32,145 bases of DNA from JACVRW01 sp035705985 (GCA_035705985.1 DASSVP010000169.1:1-32145); one strand, 5' to 3'; positions 15,395 to 22,588 are shown, numbered from the stretch's first letter. Numbers and translations are program-made. Notes: a model not told the origin generated them from the sequence alone.

Positions 15395-16144
15395 GTGCGG
15401 CCGTCCGCCGACGCGCTCGTGGAGAGCGTGCTGGTGCTTACGACGCTCGGCGCGCCCGAACGGCGGATGCTGCGCGGGCGCCGCGCCCGGCCCATCGAAG
15501 AGGCCGAGCCCGAGCCGGTCCCGACGTCGCGGGCCACGGTGGTGCGCGCGGCTCCGTTCGGGAGCGTCGACGACGCCGCCCGCTGGCTGGCCGGCGCGGA
15601 TCTCGACGAGGAGCTCGCCGCCGCCCTCGCCGTCATCAACAGGGCCCTCCACGCGCACCGGCTCGCGGCGGCGAACCCCTACGTGACCGATGTAACGGCC
15701 GAGCGTGCCCTCGTGGCGCGAGTTGGCTACGGCAGCGGTGAGGCGGTGGCCGACGGACGCTTCGCGGAGGCGCGCGAGCTGCCCCGGTTCGGGCCCCGCC
15801 GGGCACGCCGCACGATGGAGGCGCCCGAGGAGCGCTTCGCGGCGCTGCTGAGCGGGCGCGAGGAGGCGCTGCCCGCCGAGGAGCTCGTCCTGCGCGCCCG
15901 CGCCGACCTGACGGCCGGCCGCCTCCAGGAGGCCGCCCTGCAGGCGCGGGTGGCGATCGAGGCCGTGCTGGCCGCGCTGCCCGACTCACCCGACGCCGCC
16001 GGCGTGAGCGCCCACCGCGATACGTGCGCAGGCGCGGCGAACGCGGCCCTGCGCGGCCCGCTGCCCGGCGACCAGGCAGCAGCGCTGGAGGAAGCGGTCG
16101 CGGCGATGGAGAAGGCCCTGAAACGCCACCGCCTGGGCGGCTGA
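15395..16144 (+). CDS. protein of unknown function, true start probably near 15305
   Basis: A 249-residue product from GTG 15395, not assigned to a family. It is Ala/Glu/Arg-rich and helical, with no signal peptide or membrane span. The end (LRARADLTAGRLQEAALQARVAIEAVLAAL) looks like a TPR-type helical repeat. Good coding sequence continues upstream in frame (GPFGFVQLEFGFLLGPPDGRYLVRP), but no ATG, GTG or TTG precedes it. An ACG at 15305, just after the hydrolase stop, would give MSGSGERDG if it were a start. Either a rare ACG start or a sequence error is likely. It follows the hydrolase closely and may be coupled to it. It ends 5 nt from the convergent sirtuin gene. Confidence 0.65.
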   Translation: MRPSADALVESVLVLTTLGAPERRMLRGRRARPIEEAEPEPVPTSRATVVRAAPFGSVDDAARWLAGADLDEELAAALAVINRALHAHRLAAANPYVTDVTAERALVARVGYGSGEAVADGRFAEARELPRFGPRRARRTMEAPEERFAALLSGREEALPAEELVLRARADLTAGRLQEAALQARVAIEAVLAALPDSPDAAGVSAHRDTCAGAANAALRGPLPGDQAAALEEAVAAMEKALKRHRLGG

Positions 16145-16149
16145 GTCGG

Positions 16150-16905
16150 CTAGAGGGCCGCCAGGACTGTTTTCAGCTCGGTTACGACGTCGCCGTCGAG
16201 CTTCACCTCGGCGTCGTCGTCGTATGGGGTCGGGCCCTGGGTGATCAGGACCAGGTCGCCCCCGGCTCCGTGGGTGATCGCCGGTAGGCCGGCCACGGGG
16301 TAGACCTCCAGCGAGGAGCCCACGCAGATCATCAGGTCGGCGTCAATCGCCAGCCCCTGCGCGTCCGACAGGGCGCGCTCCGGCAGCAGCTCGCCGAACA
16401 GGACCACGTCGGGCTTCAGCGGCGCCACGCATGCCTCGCACTCGGGCGCCCCGTCGCCCGCGCGAAGCAGCTCCACGACGCGGTCGATCGAGACCTTCCC
16501 GCCGCAGTCCATGCACACGCTCCGGTCGATCGAGCCGTGCACCTCGATCAGCCGCTCGGTGCCCGCGAGCCGGTGGAGGCGGTCTATGTTCTGGGTGATC
16601 ACCGCGCGAACCAGCCCGCGACGCTCCAGCTCCGCCACCGCGTAATGAGCGTCGTTCGGTGCCTTGTCGGTCAGTGAGGCGAATCGCTCTCCGTAGAAGC
16701 TCCAGAAGCGGTCCGGGTCGCGGCGCCAGGCGTCGATGTGCGCGACCTCCATCGGATCGACGTTCTCCCAGAGCCCCGTGCCGGGAGAGCGGAAGTCCGG
16801 AATCCCGGACGGAACCGAGATGCCGGCGCCCGTCAGCACCACGGCGCGCTCTGATTCGCGCAGCAGGTGAGCGACCTGCTCGGCTGCCGTCGAGACGGGG
16901 CTCAC
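16150..16905 (-). CDS. cobB: NAD-dependent protein deacylase (sirtuin)
   Basis: A 251-residue Sir2-family enzyme removing acyl groups from protein lysines while consuming NAD. Key motifs are GAGISVPSGIPDFRS (near residue 27), TQNIDRLH, catalytic His123 in VHGS, zinc-binding CMDC and CEAC pairs, and CVGSSLEVYPVAGLP near the end. The zinc module is complete, so activity is expected. The GTG at 16905 overlaps the TGA of the enoyl-CoA hydratase gene (GTGA), so the sirtuin is co-translated with fatty-acid oxidation genes. That fits known sirtuin control of acyl-CoA enzymes, though a specific target here is inference. Confidence 0.93.
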   Translation of the reverse strand: MSPVSTAAEQVAHLLRESERAVVLTGAGISVPSGIPDFRSPGTGLWENVDPMEVAHIDAWRRDPDRFWSFYGERFASLTDKAPNDAHYAVAELERRGLVRAVITQNIDRLHRLAGTERLIEVHGSIDRSVCMDCGGKVSIDRVVELLRAGDGAPECEACVAPLKPDVVLFGELLPERALSDAQGLAIDADLMICVGSSLEVYPVAGLPAITHGAGGDLVLITQGPTPYDDDAEVKLDGDVVTELKTVLAAL

Positions 16906-17999
16906 TGCCCCTTGAACTTCGGACGCCGCTTCGTGAGGAAGGCCGAGATGCCCTCCTTCGCGTCCTCCGACCCGAATGCCCGAGCGAACCCCTCGGCCTC
17001 GGAGCGGAGTCCCTCGTCGAGCGACGGAGCCGCCGAGCGCCTCTTGACCTCCTCCACGGCGATCGGCGGCTGCTCCGCGAGCTTGCGCGCCCACGCCACC
17101 GCCGTATCGAACAGCTCGTGGTCCGGCACCACCTGGGTGGCCAGCCCGACGCGGTGCGCCTCGTAGGCGTCGACCGGCTCGCCGGTCAGGTTCATCTCGA
17201 GCGCCTTGGCCTCGCCCACCAGCCGCGGCAGCCGCTGCGTGCCGCCGAAGCCCGGGATCAGCCCCAGGTTCACCTCGGGCTGCCCGAACGAGGCCGACTC
17301 GGCCGCGATCCGGAAGTCGCACGCCATGGCCAGCTCGCAGCCGCCGCCGAACGCGATCGAGTTCACCGCGGCGACCGTCACGGTCGAGGACTGCTCCATC
17401 CCGCGCATGAACCGGTGCGCCGCCTCGAGGAGCTCCGCGCCCTCGGCGTCTGACGACCTCGAGAACTCCTTGATGTCCGCGCCCGCGCTGAAGGTGAAGA
17501 TGTTCGACGACGCGAGCACGAACGCCCGCGCCTTGCCCTCGACGGACTTCCACACGTCGATGAGATCGCGGATCGCCTGCGGCGAGAGCGGGTTCGCCGG
17601 CGGCCGGTTCAGCCACGCGATCGCGACTTCGCCGCGCGTCTCCAGCAGGACGGTCTCGCGCTGGTCCCCCGGATCGGGCTGCGGATACGGGAAGAAGCCC
17701 TGACCTGATTTCTTCCCCAGGCGGCCCTGCGCGACCAGCCGCCTGAGCACGGAAGGGGGTTCAAAGGCGTCGCCCCACTCCTGCTGGGCTCTTTCGAGCT
17801 GTTCCAGGATCGTGTCGAGGCCGGCCTCGTCCGCGCGGCTGAAGGGCCCGGGCAGGATGCCCGCGCCGGTCATCATCCCGATCTCGATGTCCTTGGCGGA
17901 GGCGACGCCCTCCTCGAGCACGAGGCACGACTCGACGAGGGTCTTCAGACCCATCCGGTCGACGATGGTGCCGAGGCCCGACGCGCTAGCCGTGCTCAT
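16902..17999 (-). CDS. 3HCDH C-terminal domain fused to enoyl-CoA hydratase
   Basis: A 365-residue protein for beta-oxidation. Residues 15-105 are a hydroxyacyl-CoA dehydrogenase C-terminal domain (LEEGVASAKDIEIG, LGKKSGQGFFPY) without its own NAD domain. Residues 115-365 are a crotonase: FSAGADIKEF and SIAFGGGCELAMACDF form the oxyanion hole, with both catalytic Glu present (GGGCE and GQPE). The hydratase adds water to enoyl-CoA. ATG 17999 overlaps the preceding dehydrogenase gene by 14 nt. Together the two ORFs (291 + 365 residues) equal the length and domain order of the archaeal-type dehydrogenase-hydratase fusion protein, from memory, so this looks like a split version. The GTGA overlap at its end couples it to cobB. 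Confidence 0.87.
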   Translation of the reverse strand: MSTASASGLGTIVDRMGLKTLVESCLVLEEGVASAKDIEIGMMTGAGILPGPFSRADEAGLDTILEQLERAQQEWGDAFEPPSVLRRLVAQGRLGKKSGQGFFPYPQPDPGDQRETVLLETRGEVAIAWLNRPPANPLSPQAIRDLIDVWKSVEGKARAFVLASSNIFTFSAGADIKEFSRSSDAEGAELLEAAHRFMRGMEQSSTVTVAAVNSIAFGGGCELAMACDFRIAAESASFGQPEVNLGLIPGFGGTQRLPRLVGEAKALEMNLTGEPVDAYEAHRVGLATQVVPDHELFDTAVAWARKLAEQPPIAVEEVKRRSAAPSLDEGLRSEAEGFARAFGSEDAKEGISAFLTKRRPKFKGQ

Positions 18000-18861
18000 A
18001 GAAGCCCTTTCCGCTCTTCTGGCCGAGGTTCCCCGCCTCCACCAGCTCCTTCATGCGCTTGGACACCCCGAAGCGCTCGCCGCCGTACGACTCGTGCAGG
18101 TGCTCGGCCACGTGCAGGGCGGTGTCGAGCCCCAGCATGTCGCTGAGGTAGTACGGGCCCATCGGCACGGTCCCCGACTCCTGGATCGCCTTGTCGACCT
18201 CCTTGACGTCGAGGTCCTCCTCCTCGGTCACCCGCCACACCTCGGTCATCGCCGAGATGAGGATCCGGTTCACGATGAACCCTGGCACCTCGCCGCTCCG
18301 AATCGGCATCTTCCGGATGGCCTGCGCGAAGTTCGAGGCCGCCTGCAGAGTCTCGTCCGAGGTGTCATCGCCCTCGATCACCTCGATCAGCCGCATCATC
18401 GAGGCGGGGTAGAAGAAGTGGAAGCCGCAGACCTTCTCGGGCCGCTGAGTCGCCTCGCCCATCTCGGTGATGGAGAGCGACGACGTGTTCGAGGCGAGGA
18501 TCGCGTGGCCGGGAGTGACCTCGTCGAGCTCGCCGAAGACCGCCTGCTTGATCTCCATCCGCTCGGGCACGGCCTCGATCACGAAGTCCACGTCGCCGAA
18601 GCCGTCGTACTCGGTGGTCCCGGTGATCCGGCCGAGGATCTGCTCACGCCCCTCGTCGGCGTCCTGCTGGGTGATCTTCTCCTTCTTCACCAGGTTGCCG
18701 AGCTGCGCCTCGGTGACCTGCTGGGCCTTCTCGAGGCCAGTGTCGACGAACTCCTGCTTCACGTCCTTGAGGACGACGGGGATGCCCGCGGAGGCGACCA
18801 CCTGGGCGATCTCGCCACCCATCGTGCCGGCCCCCACGACGGCGGCTTTGAAGACGAACAT
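17986..18861 (-). CDS. 3-hydroxyacyl-CoA dehydrogenase
   Basis: A 291-residue NAD-dependent dehydrogenase oxidising L-3-hydroxyacyl-CoA to 3-ketoacyl-CoA (a 3-hydroxybutyryl-CoA dehydrogenase-type protein). The Rossmann motif VVGAGTMGGEIA is near residue 8, then VIEAVPE, SNTSSLSI, GFHFFYPASMM with the catalytic His, and VPGFIVNR, with a full C-terminal domain ending GQKSGKGFYEHG. ATG 18861 follows TAGGGT (18875-18870) by 8 nt, so the operon is probably leaderless. It runs into the fused 3HCDH/hydratase gene with a 14-nt overlap and then cobB. It is divergent from the repeat-bounded AbiEi-like gene. Confidence 0.93.
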   Translation of the reverse strand: MFVFKAAVVGAGTMGGEIAQVVASAGIPVVLKDVKQEFVDTGLEKAQQVTEAQLGNLVKKEKITQQDADEGREQILGRITGTTEYDGFGDVDFVIEAVPERMEIKQAVFGELDEVTPGHAILASNTSSLSITEMGEATQRPEKVCGFHFFYPASMMRLIEVIEGDDTSDETLQAASNFAQAIRKMPIRSGEVPGFIVNRILISAMTEVWRVTEEEDLDVKEVDKAIQESGTVPMGPYYLSDMLGLDTALHVAEHLHESYGGERFGVSKRMKELVEAGNLGQKSGKGFYEHG

Positions 18862-18869
18862 GGCGGCGG

Positions 18870-18875
18870 ACCCTA
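18870..18875 (-). promoter_or_regulatory. −10 box of the beta-oxidation operon
   Basis: Minus-strand TAGGGT sits 8 nt before the dehydrogenase ATG, placing the transcription start on or next to the start codon. No clear −35 is seen. Confidence 0.45.
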
Positions 18876-18918
18876 TCCAACGTCCGTGGAAGTCGACCCC
18901 GGCGGGGGCGAAGCTTCG

Positions 18919-18965
18919 AAGCGTCCTGCTTAGGGCTTCGTATGGACGTACTAGGAAGGACGGTT
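18919..18965. repeat. 5' boundary palindrome of the AbiEi-like gene
   Basis: AAGCGTCCTGCTTAGGGCTT (18919-18938) starts a 47-bp imperfect palindrome ending AGGACGGTT (18957-18965; arms match 8 of 9). The first 20 bases match 18 of 20 with 19827-19846 beyond the gene. A perfect GCTTCGAAGC palindrome overlaps its left edge (18913-18922). The AbiEi-like ATG (18942) lies inside the loop, and TAGGGC could be a weak −10 for it. Confidence 0.65.
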
Positions 18966-19841
18966 GAGGCGGAACTCGGGCGGATCGCGGCCGCGGCGCA
19001 CGGAGTCGTCACGAGAGCGCAGTTGCTGGAGGCGGGTGTATCCCGCACGGAGATCGCGTCGAGGTTGCGCAGCGGCGCGCTCCTGCGAGAGCACAGGGGC
19101 GTCTATCGCGTCGGCCACCGGGCGCCGAGCATCGAGGCCACCTACTTTGCCGCGGTCGTTGCCGCCGGCAAGCGGGCGGTGCTCAGCGGACGGGCCGCCG
19201 CTTACGTGTGGGGGCTCGTCAAGGGCGACGCTCCGCCCGCAGAGGTCATCAGCCCGAATCAACGACGCATCGACGGGGTGACGGTCCATAGGTGTCGCAA
19301 CCTCAGTGCTCTTGACGTTGGAACCTGCCGACGCGTGCCGGTCACGACCGTGGCGCGCACGCTGGTCGATCTGGCGGCGGTTCTGTCGCCCGAGGCGCTC
19401 GCACGGGCATGTCACGAGGCAGGGGTTCGCTACCGCACCGGGCCAGCGGATGTGGAGCGCGTCCTGGGGCGACGCCCCACCAGCCTCGGGGCGCGAAAGC
19501 TCCGACAGATCATCTCCGGGGATACACGGGTCACTCTCAGCAGGCTCGAGTCACGCTTCCTCGCGCTTATGCGCGACGCACGTCTGCCGCTCCCGGTCAC
19601 GAACCGCCCCGCCGGCGGACGTCGCGTCGATTGCCGCTGGCCGGAGTACGGGCTGACGGTGGAGCTCGACAGCTACCGGTTCCACAACACTCGGCACGCC
19701 TGGGAGCAGGATCGCCGCCGCGAACGCGAGGCGCGGGCACGGGGCGACGACTTCCGGCGGTACACCTACGGCGACGTGTTGGAGAACCCGGCGCCGATGC
19801 TGGCGGAGCTCCGCGCCGCCCTGACGAAGCGTCCTGAGTAG
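18942..19841 (+). CDS. AbiEi-type HTH + DUF559/Vsr-like nuclease-fold protein
   Basis: A 299-residue protein. Residues 1-90 resemble the N-terminal winged-helix of AbiEi-type antitoxins (GVVTRAQLLEAGVSRTEIASRL, REHRGVYRVGH). The middle (VTTVARTLVDLA) is the conserved AbiEi core. The end (about residues 230-295: GRRVDCRWPEYGLTVELDSYRFHNTRHAWEQDRRRE) is a DUF559/very-short-patch-repair-like endonuclease fold. The strand-borne D...E.D acidic residues fit that family's active site. No partner toxin gene (AbiEii-type nucleotidyltransferase) lies beside it. It is bracketed by matching 47-bp palindromes at 18919 and 19827, the second covering its own stop codon. It may be a mobile or multi-copy single gene of defence or regulatory type; function is inferred from fold only. 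Confidence 0.82.
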   Translation: MDVLGRTVEAELGRIAAAAHGVVTRAQLLEAGVSRTEIASRLRSGALLREHRGVYRVGHRAPSIEATYFAAVVAAGKRAVLSGRAAAYVWGLVKGDAPPAEVISPNQRRIDGVTVHRCRNLSALDVGTCRRVPVTTVARTLVDLAAVLSPEALARACHEAGVRYRTGPADVERVLGRRPTSLGARKLRQIISGDTRVTLSRLESRFLALMRDARLPLPVTNRPAGGRRVDCRWPEYGLTVELDSYRFHNTRHAWEQDRRREREARARGDDFRRYTYGDVLENPAPMLAELRAALTKRPE

Positions 19842-19873
19842 GGCTTGCCAGGCAAGCCCCAAGTAGGACGCTT
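19827..19873. terminator. nested 47-bp palindrome at convergent gene ends (3' boundary copy)
   Basis: Outer arms AAGCGTCCT (19827-19835) and AGGACGCTT (19865-19873) are perfectly complementary. Inner arms GGGCTTGCC (19841-19849) and GGCAAGCCC (19851-19859) are also perfect. The AbiEi-like stop (19839-19841) lies inside and the SRPBCC stop (19872-19874) at its edge, so it could terminate both transcripts. The left 20 bases repeat 18919-18938 (18/20). The right 20 bases, inverted, read AAGCGTCCTACTTGGGGCTT, also 18/20 with the 5' copy. Confidence 0.72.
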
Positions 19874-20327
19874 AGGCGCGCAGGCCGGCCTCGTCCTCCG
19901 CTTCGATTTCGAAGCGGTAGAGGGTCCGGCGTAGCGAGTCGCGCAGGGCGCGCCGGATGAAGAGGGTGTCGGCGAGGCCGCGCAGCGGGCCGTGCCCGGT
20001 GAGCTCGTAGTCCAGGACCAGAGCGACCTCACTGCCGTCGCCCGCCGGAGCGACCTGGAATGTCTGAGTGCCCAGCAGCCGCTCCTCGAACACCTGGGTC
20101 GAGAAGCGCTCCGGCTCGTTGACGGTGACCGTCTCCGTGACCCTCCCGCGCCCGTCCGGATTCGACTCCCAGACCACGCGAGCGCCCTTCTCCGGCCACT
20201 CCGGCGACAGCGACAGCCGGCGCGCGAACCCCTCGACAAACGAAGACCAGCGGTCGACGTCGGTCCACAGCCTCAATGCGTCGTTCGGTGGAAGCGGCAC
20301 GACCGTGATCGCGCTCGCCCGCCTCAC
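19872..20327 (-). CDS. SRPBCC (START-like) family protein
   Basis: A 151-residue helix-grip fold protein (polyketide cyclase/START-like). Seen features: PPNDALRLWTDVDRWSSFVEGFARR at the start, then alternating beta segments (ARVVWESNPDGRGRVTETVTV, LLGTQTFQVAPAGDGSEVAL) and a closing long helix (RRALRDSLRRTLYRFEIEA). It probably binds a hydrophobic ligand in the cytosol; the ligand is unknown. GTG 20327 overlaps the stop of the PadR gene as GTGA, so the two are co-translated, a common regulator-SRPBCC pairing. Its stop codon lies at the edge of the 47-bp palindrome. Confidence 0.82.
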   Translation of the reverse strand: MRRASAITVVPLPPNDALRLWTDVDRWSSFVEGFARRLSLSPEWPEKGARVVWESNPDGRGRVTETVTVNEPERFSTQVFEERLLGTQTFQVAPAGDGSEVALVLDYELTGHGPLRGLADTLFIRRALRDSLRRTLYRFEIEAEDEAGLRA

Positions 20328-20746
20328 TTCCCGTACACCTCGCCGACGATCTCGTCGATCGACGACTTCACCGAGTCGAGGAAGGGTCGGACCTCTGCGG
20401 TGAGTCGTTCGTATTCCGCACGCCCGGAATCCGTCAGCGAGTAGTAGCGCCGCGAGCGCCTGTCCGGGTGCTCCCACTGCCCCTCGATCAGCCCGCGGCT
20501 CTCGAGCTGGCGCAGCAGCGGATACATCGTGTTCGGGTTCACCGACAGCACGCCGGCCGTCATCGCCCCGATCCGCTCCATCAGCTGGTTGCCGTACGTC
20601 GGGCCCTGGTCGATCAGGTGCAGCACCAGCAGCGGCAGCACGGCGCGCCGCCGCAGCCCGCCGGTGAACGGGTCCTGCCCCTTGCGCGCAGGCTCGAGCC
20701 CCGCCTGCGCGACCGTCTCCCGAACCGCTTCTCGCTTGCCCGCCAT
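20324..20746 (-). CDS. PadR family transcriptional regulator
   Basis: A 140-residue winged-helix regulator. The N-terminal LPLLVLHLIDQGPTYGNQLM, then VNPNTMYPLLRQLESRGLI and RRYYSLTDSGRAEYERL, are the PadR signature. A C-terminal helix (about 105-140) serves dimerisation. Such proteins usually repress nearby genes until a small ligand binds. GTTACGGCTAAC (20761-20772), an inverted GTTA/TAAC pair, lies just upstream beside the end of the acyl-CoA dehydrogenase gene and could be its operator. It is cotranscribed with the SRPBCC gene. Its ligand is unknown. Confidence 0.9.
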   Translation of the reverse strand: MAGKREAVRETVAQAGLEPARKGQDPFTGGLRRRAVLPLLVLHLIDQGPTYGNQLMERIGAMTAGVLSVNPNTMYPLLRQLESRGLIEGQWEHPDRRSRRYYSLTDSGRAEYERLTAEVRPFLDSVKSSIDEIVGEVYGK

Positions 20747-20771
20747 CTGTGGCGGACATTGTTACGGCTAA

Positions 20772-21947
20772 CTACGCGGCCGCGGCCGCGGGCTCCTCGA
20801 CGCGGCGAGGCATCAGCACCTCGCGCGCGATCACGAGCCGCTGGATCTGGGACGTGCCCTCGTAGAGCTGCATGATCTTCGCGTCGCGCATCAGCTTCTC
20901 CACCGGGTACTCCTTGATGAAGCCGTAGCCGCCGTAGACCTGCACGGCGTCGACGGTCACCTCCATCGCGGTGTCCGCGGCGAAGCGCTTCGCGTGCGAG
21001 GAGATCAGCGTGTTGCGCTTGCCCTGGTCGAGCTCGACGGCCGACTTCCAGACCATGAGGCGCGAGGCCTCGATCTTGGTCGCCATGTCGGCGATCATGA
21101 ACTGGATCGCCTGGTGCATCGCGATCGGCACGCCGAACTGGACGCGCTCCTTGGCGTAGTCGCGGGCGAACTCGAAGGCGGCGTTCGCGATGCCCACGGC
21201 CATCGCCGCCACGCCGGGGCGCGTGCGGTCGAGCGTCATCATCGCGAGCTTGAAGCCCTTGTTCTCCTCGCCGATGAGGTAGCCGGCGGGGATCTCGACG
21301 TCGTTGAACGAGATCATCGCCGTGTCGGAGGCGCGCTGACCGAGCTTGTCCTCCTTCTTGTCGACGGTCACGCCGTCGCGCTCACGGGGCACCACGAACG
21401 CCGAGATGCCACGATGGCCGGCCTCCTTGTCGGTCTTCGCGTAGACCGTGTACCAGTCGGCGTGCGAGCCATTGGTGATGAAGCACTTCGTCCCGTTGAT
21501 GACGTAGGAGTCGCCCTTCTTCACCGCAGTAGTTCGCATTCCGGACACGTCTGAGCCCGCATCCGGCTCCGTCAAGCAAAAAGAAGCCAGCTTCGGCTCC
21601 TCCGTCAAACGGCCCAGGAACTCCTTCTTGACCTCCTCGGAGGCCCCGATGATCACAGGAGCCGTGGCGAGCCCGTTGCACATCAGGGAGGTGCCGATGC
21701 CGGAGCAGCCCCAACCGAGCTCCTCCTCGATGAGACAACCGGTGAGGAAGTCGAGGCCGGGGCCGCCGTACTCCTCGGGGATGTGGTTGTTCATCAGGCC
21801 GAGCTCCCAGGCCTGCTTGACGATCTCGTGCGGGAACGTGGAGTCCTTGTCCAGCTCCCATGCGACCGGCCGGATCTCCTTCTCGGCGAAGTCGTGGGCG
21901 AGCTGCCGAATGTCCTTCTGCTCGTCGGAAAGCGTGAAGTCGACCAC
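20772..21947 (-). CDS. acyl-CoA dehydrogenase
   Basis: A 391-residue flavoenzyme that introduces the trans-2 double bond in acyl-CoA and passes electrons to ETF. Signatures are CLTEPDAGSDVSG (FAD/substrate), ITNG, VQFGVPIAMHQAIQF, QVYGGYGF, and catalytic Glu in YEGTSQIQR near residue 366, the position used by short and medium-chain enzymes. GTG 21947 has GAGGAG about 10 nt upstream. A TTGACT/AGTCAA palindrome (21967-21982) lies directly before it, suggesting TetR-type control. It is near, but separate from, the hydroxyacyl-CoA dehydrogenase/hydratase operon and should serve the same pathway. Confidence 0.95.
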   Translation of the reverse strand: MVDFTLSDEQKDIRQLAHDFAEKEIRPVAWELDKDSTFPHEIVKQAWELGLMNNHIPEEYGGPGLDFLTGCLIEEELGWGCSGIGTSLMCNGLATAPVIIGASEEVKKEFLGRLTEEPKLASFCLTEPDAGSDVSGMRTTAVKKGDSYVINGTKCFITNGSHADWYTVYAKTDKEAGHRGISAFVVPRERDGVTVDKKEDKLGQRASDTAMISFNDVEIPAGYLIGEENKGFKLAMMTLDRTRPGVAAMAVGIANAAFEFARDYAKERVQFGVPIAMHQAIQFMIADMATKIEASRLMVWKSAVELDQGKRNTLISSHAKRFAADTAMEVTVDAVQVYGGYGFIKEYPVEKLMRDAKIMQLYEGTSQIQRLVIAREVLMPRRVEEPAAAAA

Positions 21948-21966
21948 TGCTAGAAAACTCCTCTGA

Positions 21967-21982
21967 TTGACTCGTCAGTCAA
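21967..21982. promoter_or_regulatory. perfect palindromic operator upstream of acyl-CoA dehydrogenase
   Basis: TTGACTCGTCAGTCAA has 6-bp perfect arms around CGTC. It sits 19 nt before the GTG and is the size and form of TetR-family operators that control fatty-acid oxidation genes. No TetR gene is in the window. Confidence 0.6.
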
Positions 21983-21998
21983 CGACGTACCCGGCAGG

Positions 21999-22133
21999 TT
22001 ACAGCAGGAAGCGCACGACCGCGTAGATACCCACCCCCAGGGCCACCGACGTGAACAGAGCCAGGCCGATCTGGTCCGGGAACAACGCGGGCCGGCTCGG
22101 GGCGAAGGTTCGACGGCGTAGGCGACGCCACAT
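21999..22133 (-). CDS. 44-residue single-pass membrane protein
   Basis: A short frame: Arg-rich N-terminus (MWRRLRRRTFAPSRPALFPD), then one hydrophobic span (IGLALFTSVALGVGIYAVV) and RFLL before TAA. Positive charges before the span predict an N-in orientation. ATG 22133 follows TAGTTT (22145-22140) by 6 nt, the same −10 spacing as several other genes here, which supports it being real. It lies between the acyl-CoA dehydrogenase and a divergent membrane-anchored gene. Function is unknown. Confidence 0.6.
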   Translation of the reverse strand: MWRRLRRRTFAPSRPALFPDQIGLALFTSVALGVGIYAVVRFLL

Positions 22134-22165
22134 GCGGTCAAACTAGTCACATCGAAGCCTTCGGC

Positions 22166-22555
22166 GTGATCTTGATCGGCGTATCGATCCTGGCGGTCCT
22201 GGCCGCGGCGGTCTCCTACTGGGGAAGCGGGGACATCTACACCAAGCTCGGCAGCAGCGACCTCGAGATGCGGCGCGAGACGGCCGAGACGACGCCGGCC
22301 GAGGCGCAGGAGGAGATCCGCCAGATGCTCGAGGCGAAATCGCGCCGCCGGGAGGCCCGTGGAGCCGCGCCGCTCGACGTCGAGTCCGAGCTCGCGACGC
22401 TCACCTCAGGGGCGCCCGGAGGGCACGACGCGGCGCTCCGCGAGGAGGTCCGGCAGCTCGTCGTTGCCCGCAACGAGCGCCGCGCGCGCCAGGGCAAGGA
22501 GCCGCTGAACGTGGACGCCGAGGTGGAGCGCCAGCTGGGCGATCTCGGAGGGTGA
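22166..22555 (+). CDS. membrane-anchored charged helical protein
   Basis: A 129-residue protein with an N-terminal hydrophobic span (about residues 2-19, ILIGVSILAVLAAAVSYW) and then a long charged helical region (EEIRQMLEAKSRRREARG, REEVRQLVVARNERRARQGKEPL). The two similar blocks, each a [E]xR(Q)[ML]..A[RK]xxRR.A pattern followed by PL[DN]V[ED], look like an internal duplication. No family was recognised. GTG 22166 is the only usual start; in-frame sequence before it (IEAFG from ATC 22151) suggests the true start might be slightly upstream. The span could be a signal anchor with the helix outside or inside. Confidence 0.68.
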   Translation: MILIGVSILAVLAAAVSYWGSGDIYTKLGSSDLEMRRETAETTPAEAQEEIRQMLEAKSRRREARGAAPLDVESELATLTSGAPGGHDAALREEVRQLVVARNERRARQGKEPLNVDAEVERQLGDLGG

Positions 22556-22575
22556 AATAGCCCCACCTGCGGGTA

Positions 22576-22581
22576 TAGGCT
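22576..22581 (+). promoter_or_regulatory. −10 box for acidic protein gene
   Basis: TAGGCT, within TATAGGCT, ends 7 nt before the ATG at 22589 and predicts a leaderless mRNA. No Shine-Dalgarno is present. Confidence 0.5.
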
Positions 22582-22588
22582 GGCGCGG

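Noticed and set aside
18942..19841. A complete AbiE toxin-antitoxin module
   Set aside because: Only the antitoxin-like AbiEi part is present; no AbiEii nucleotidyltransferase gene is adjacent, so a full system is not supported.
21950..22150. 66-residue Cys/Arg-rich frame in the gap upstream of the acyl-CoA dehydrogenase
   Set aside because: It overlaps, in a different frame, the better-supported 44-residue membrane protein and has no −10 box or ribosome site of its own.
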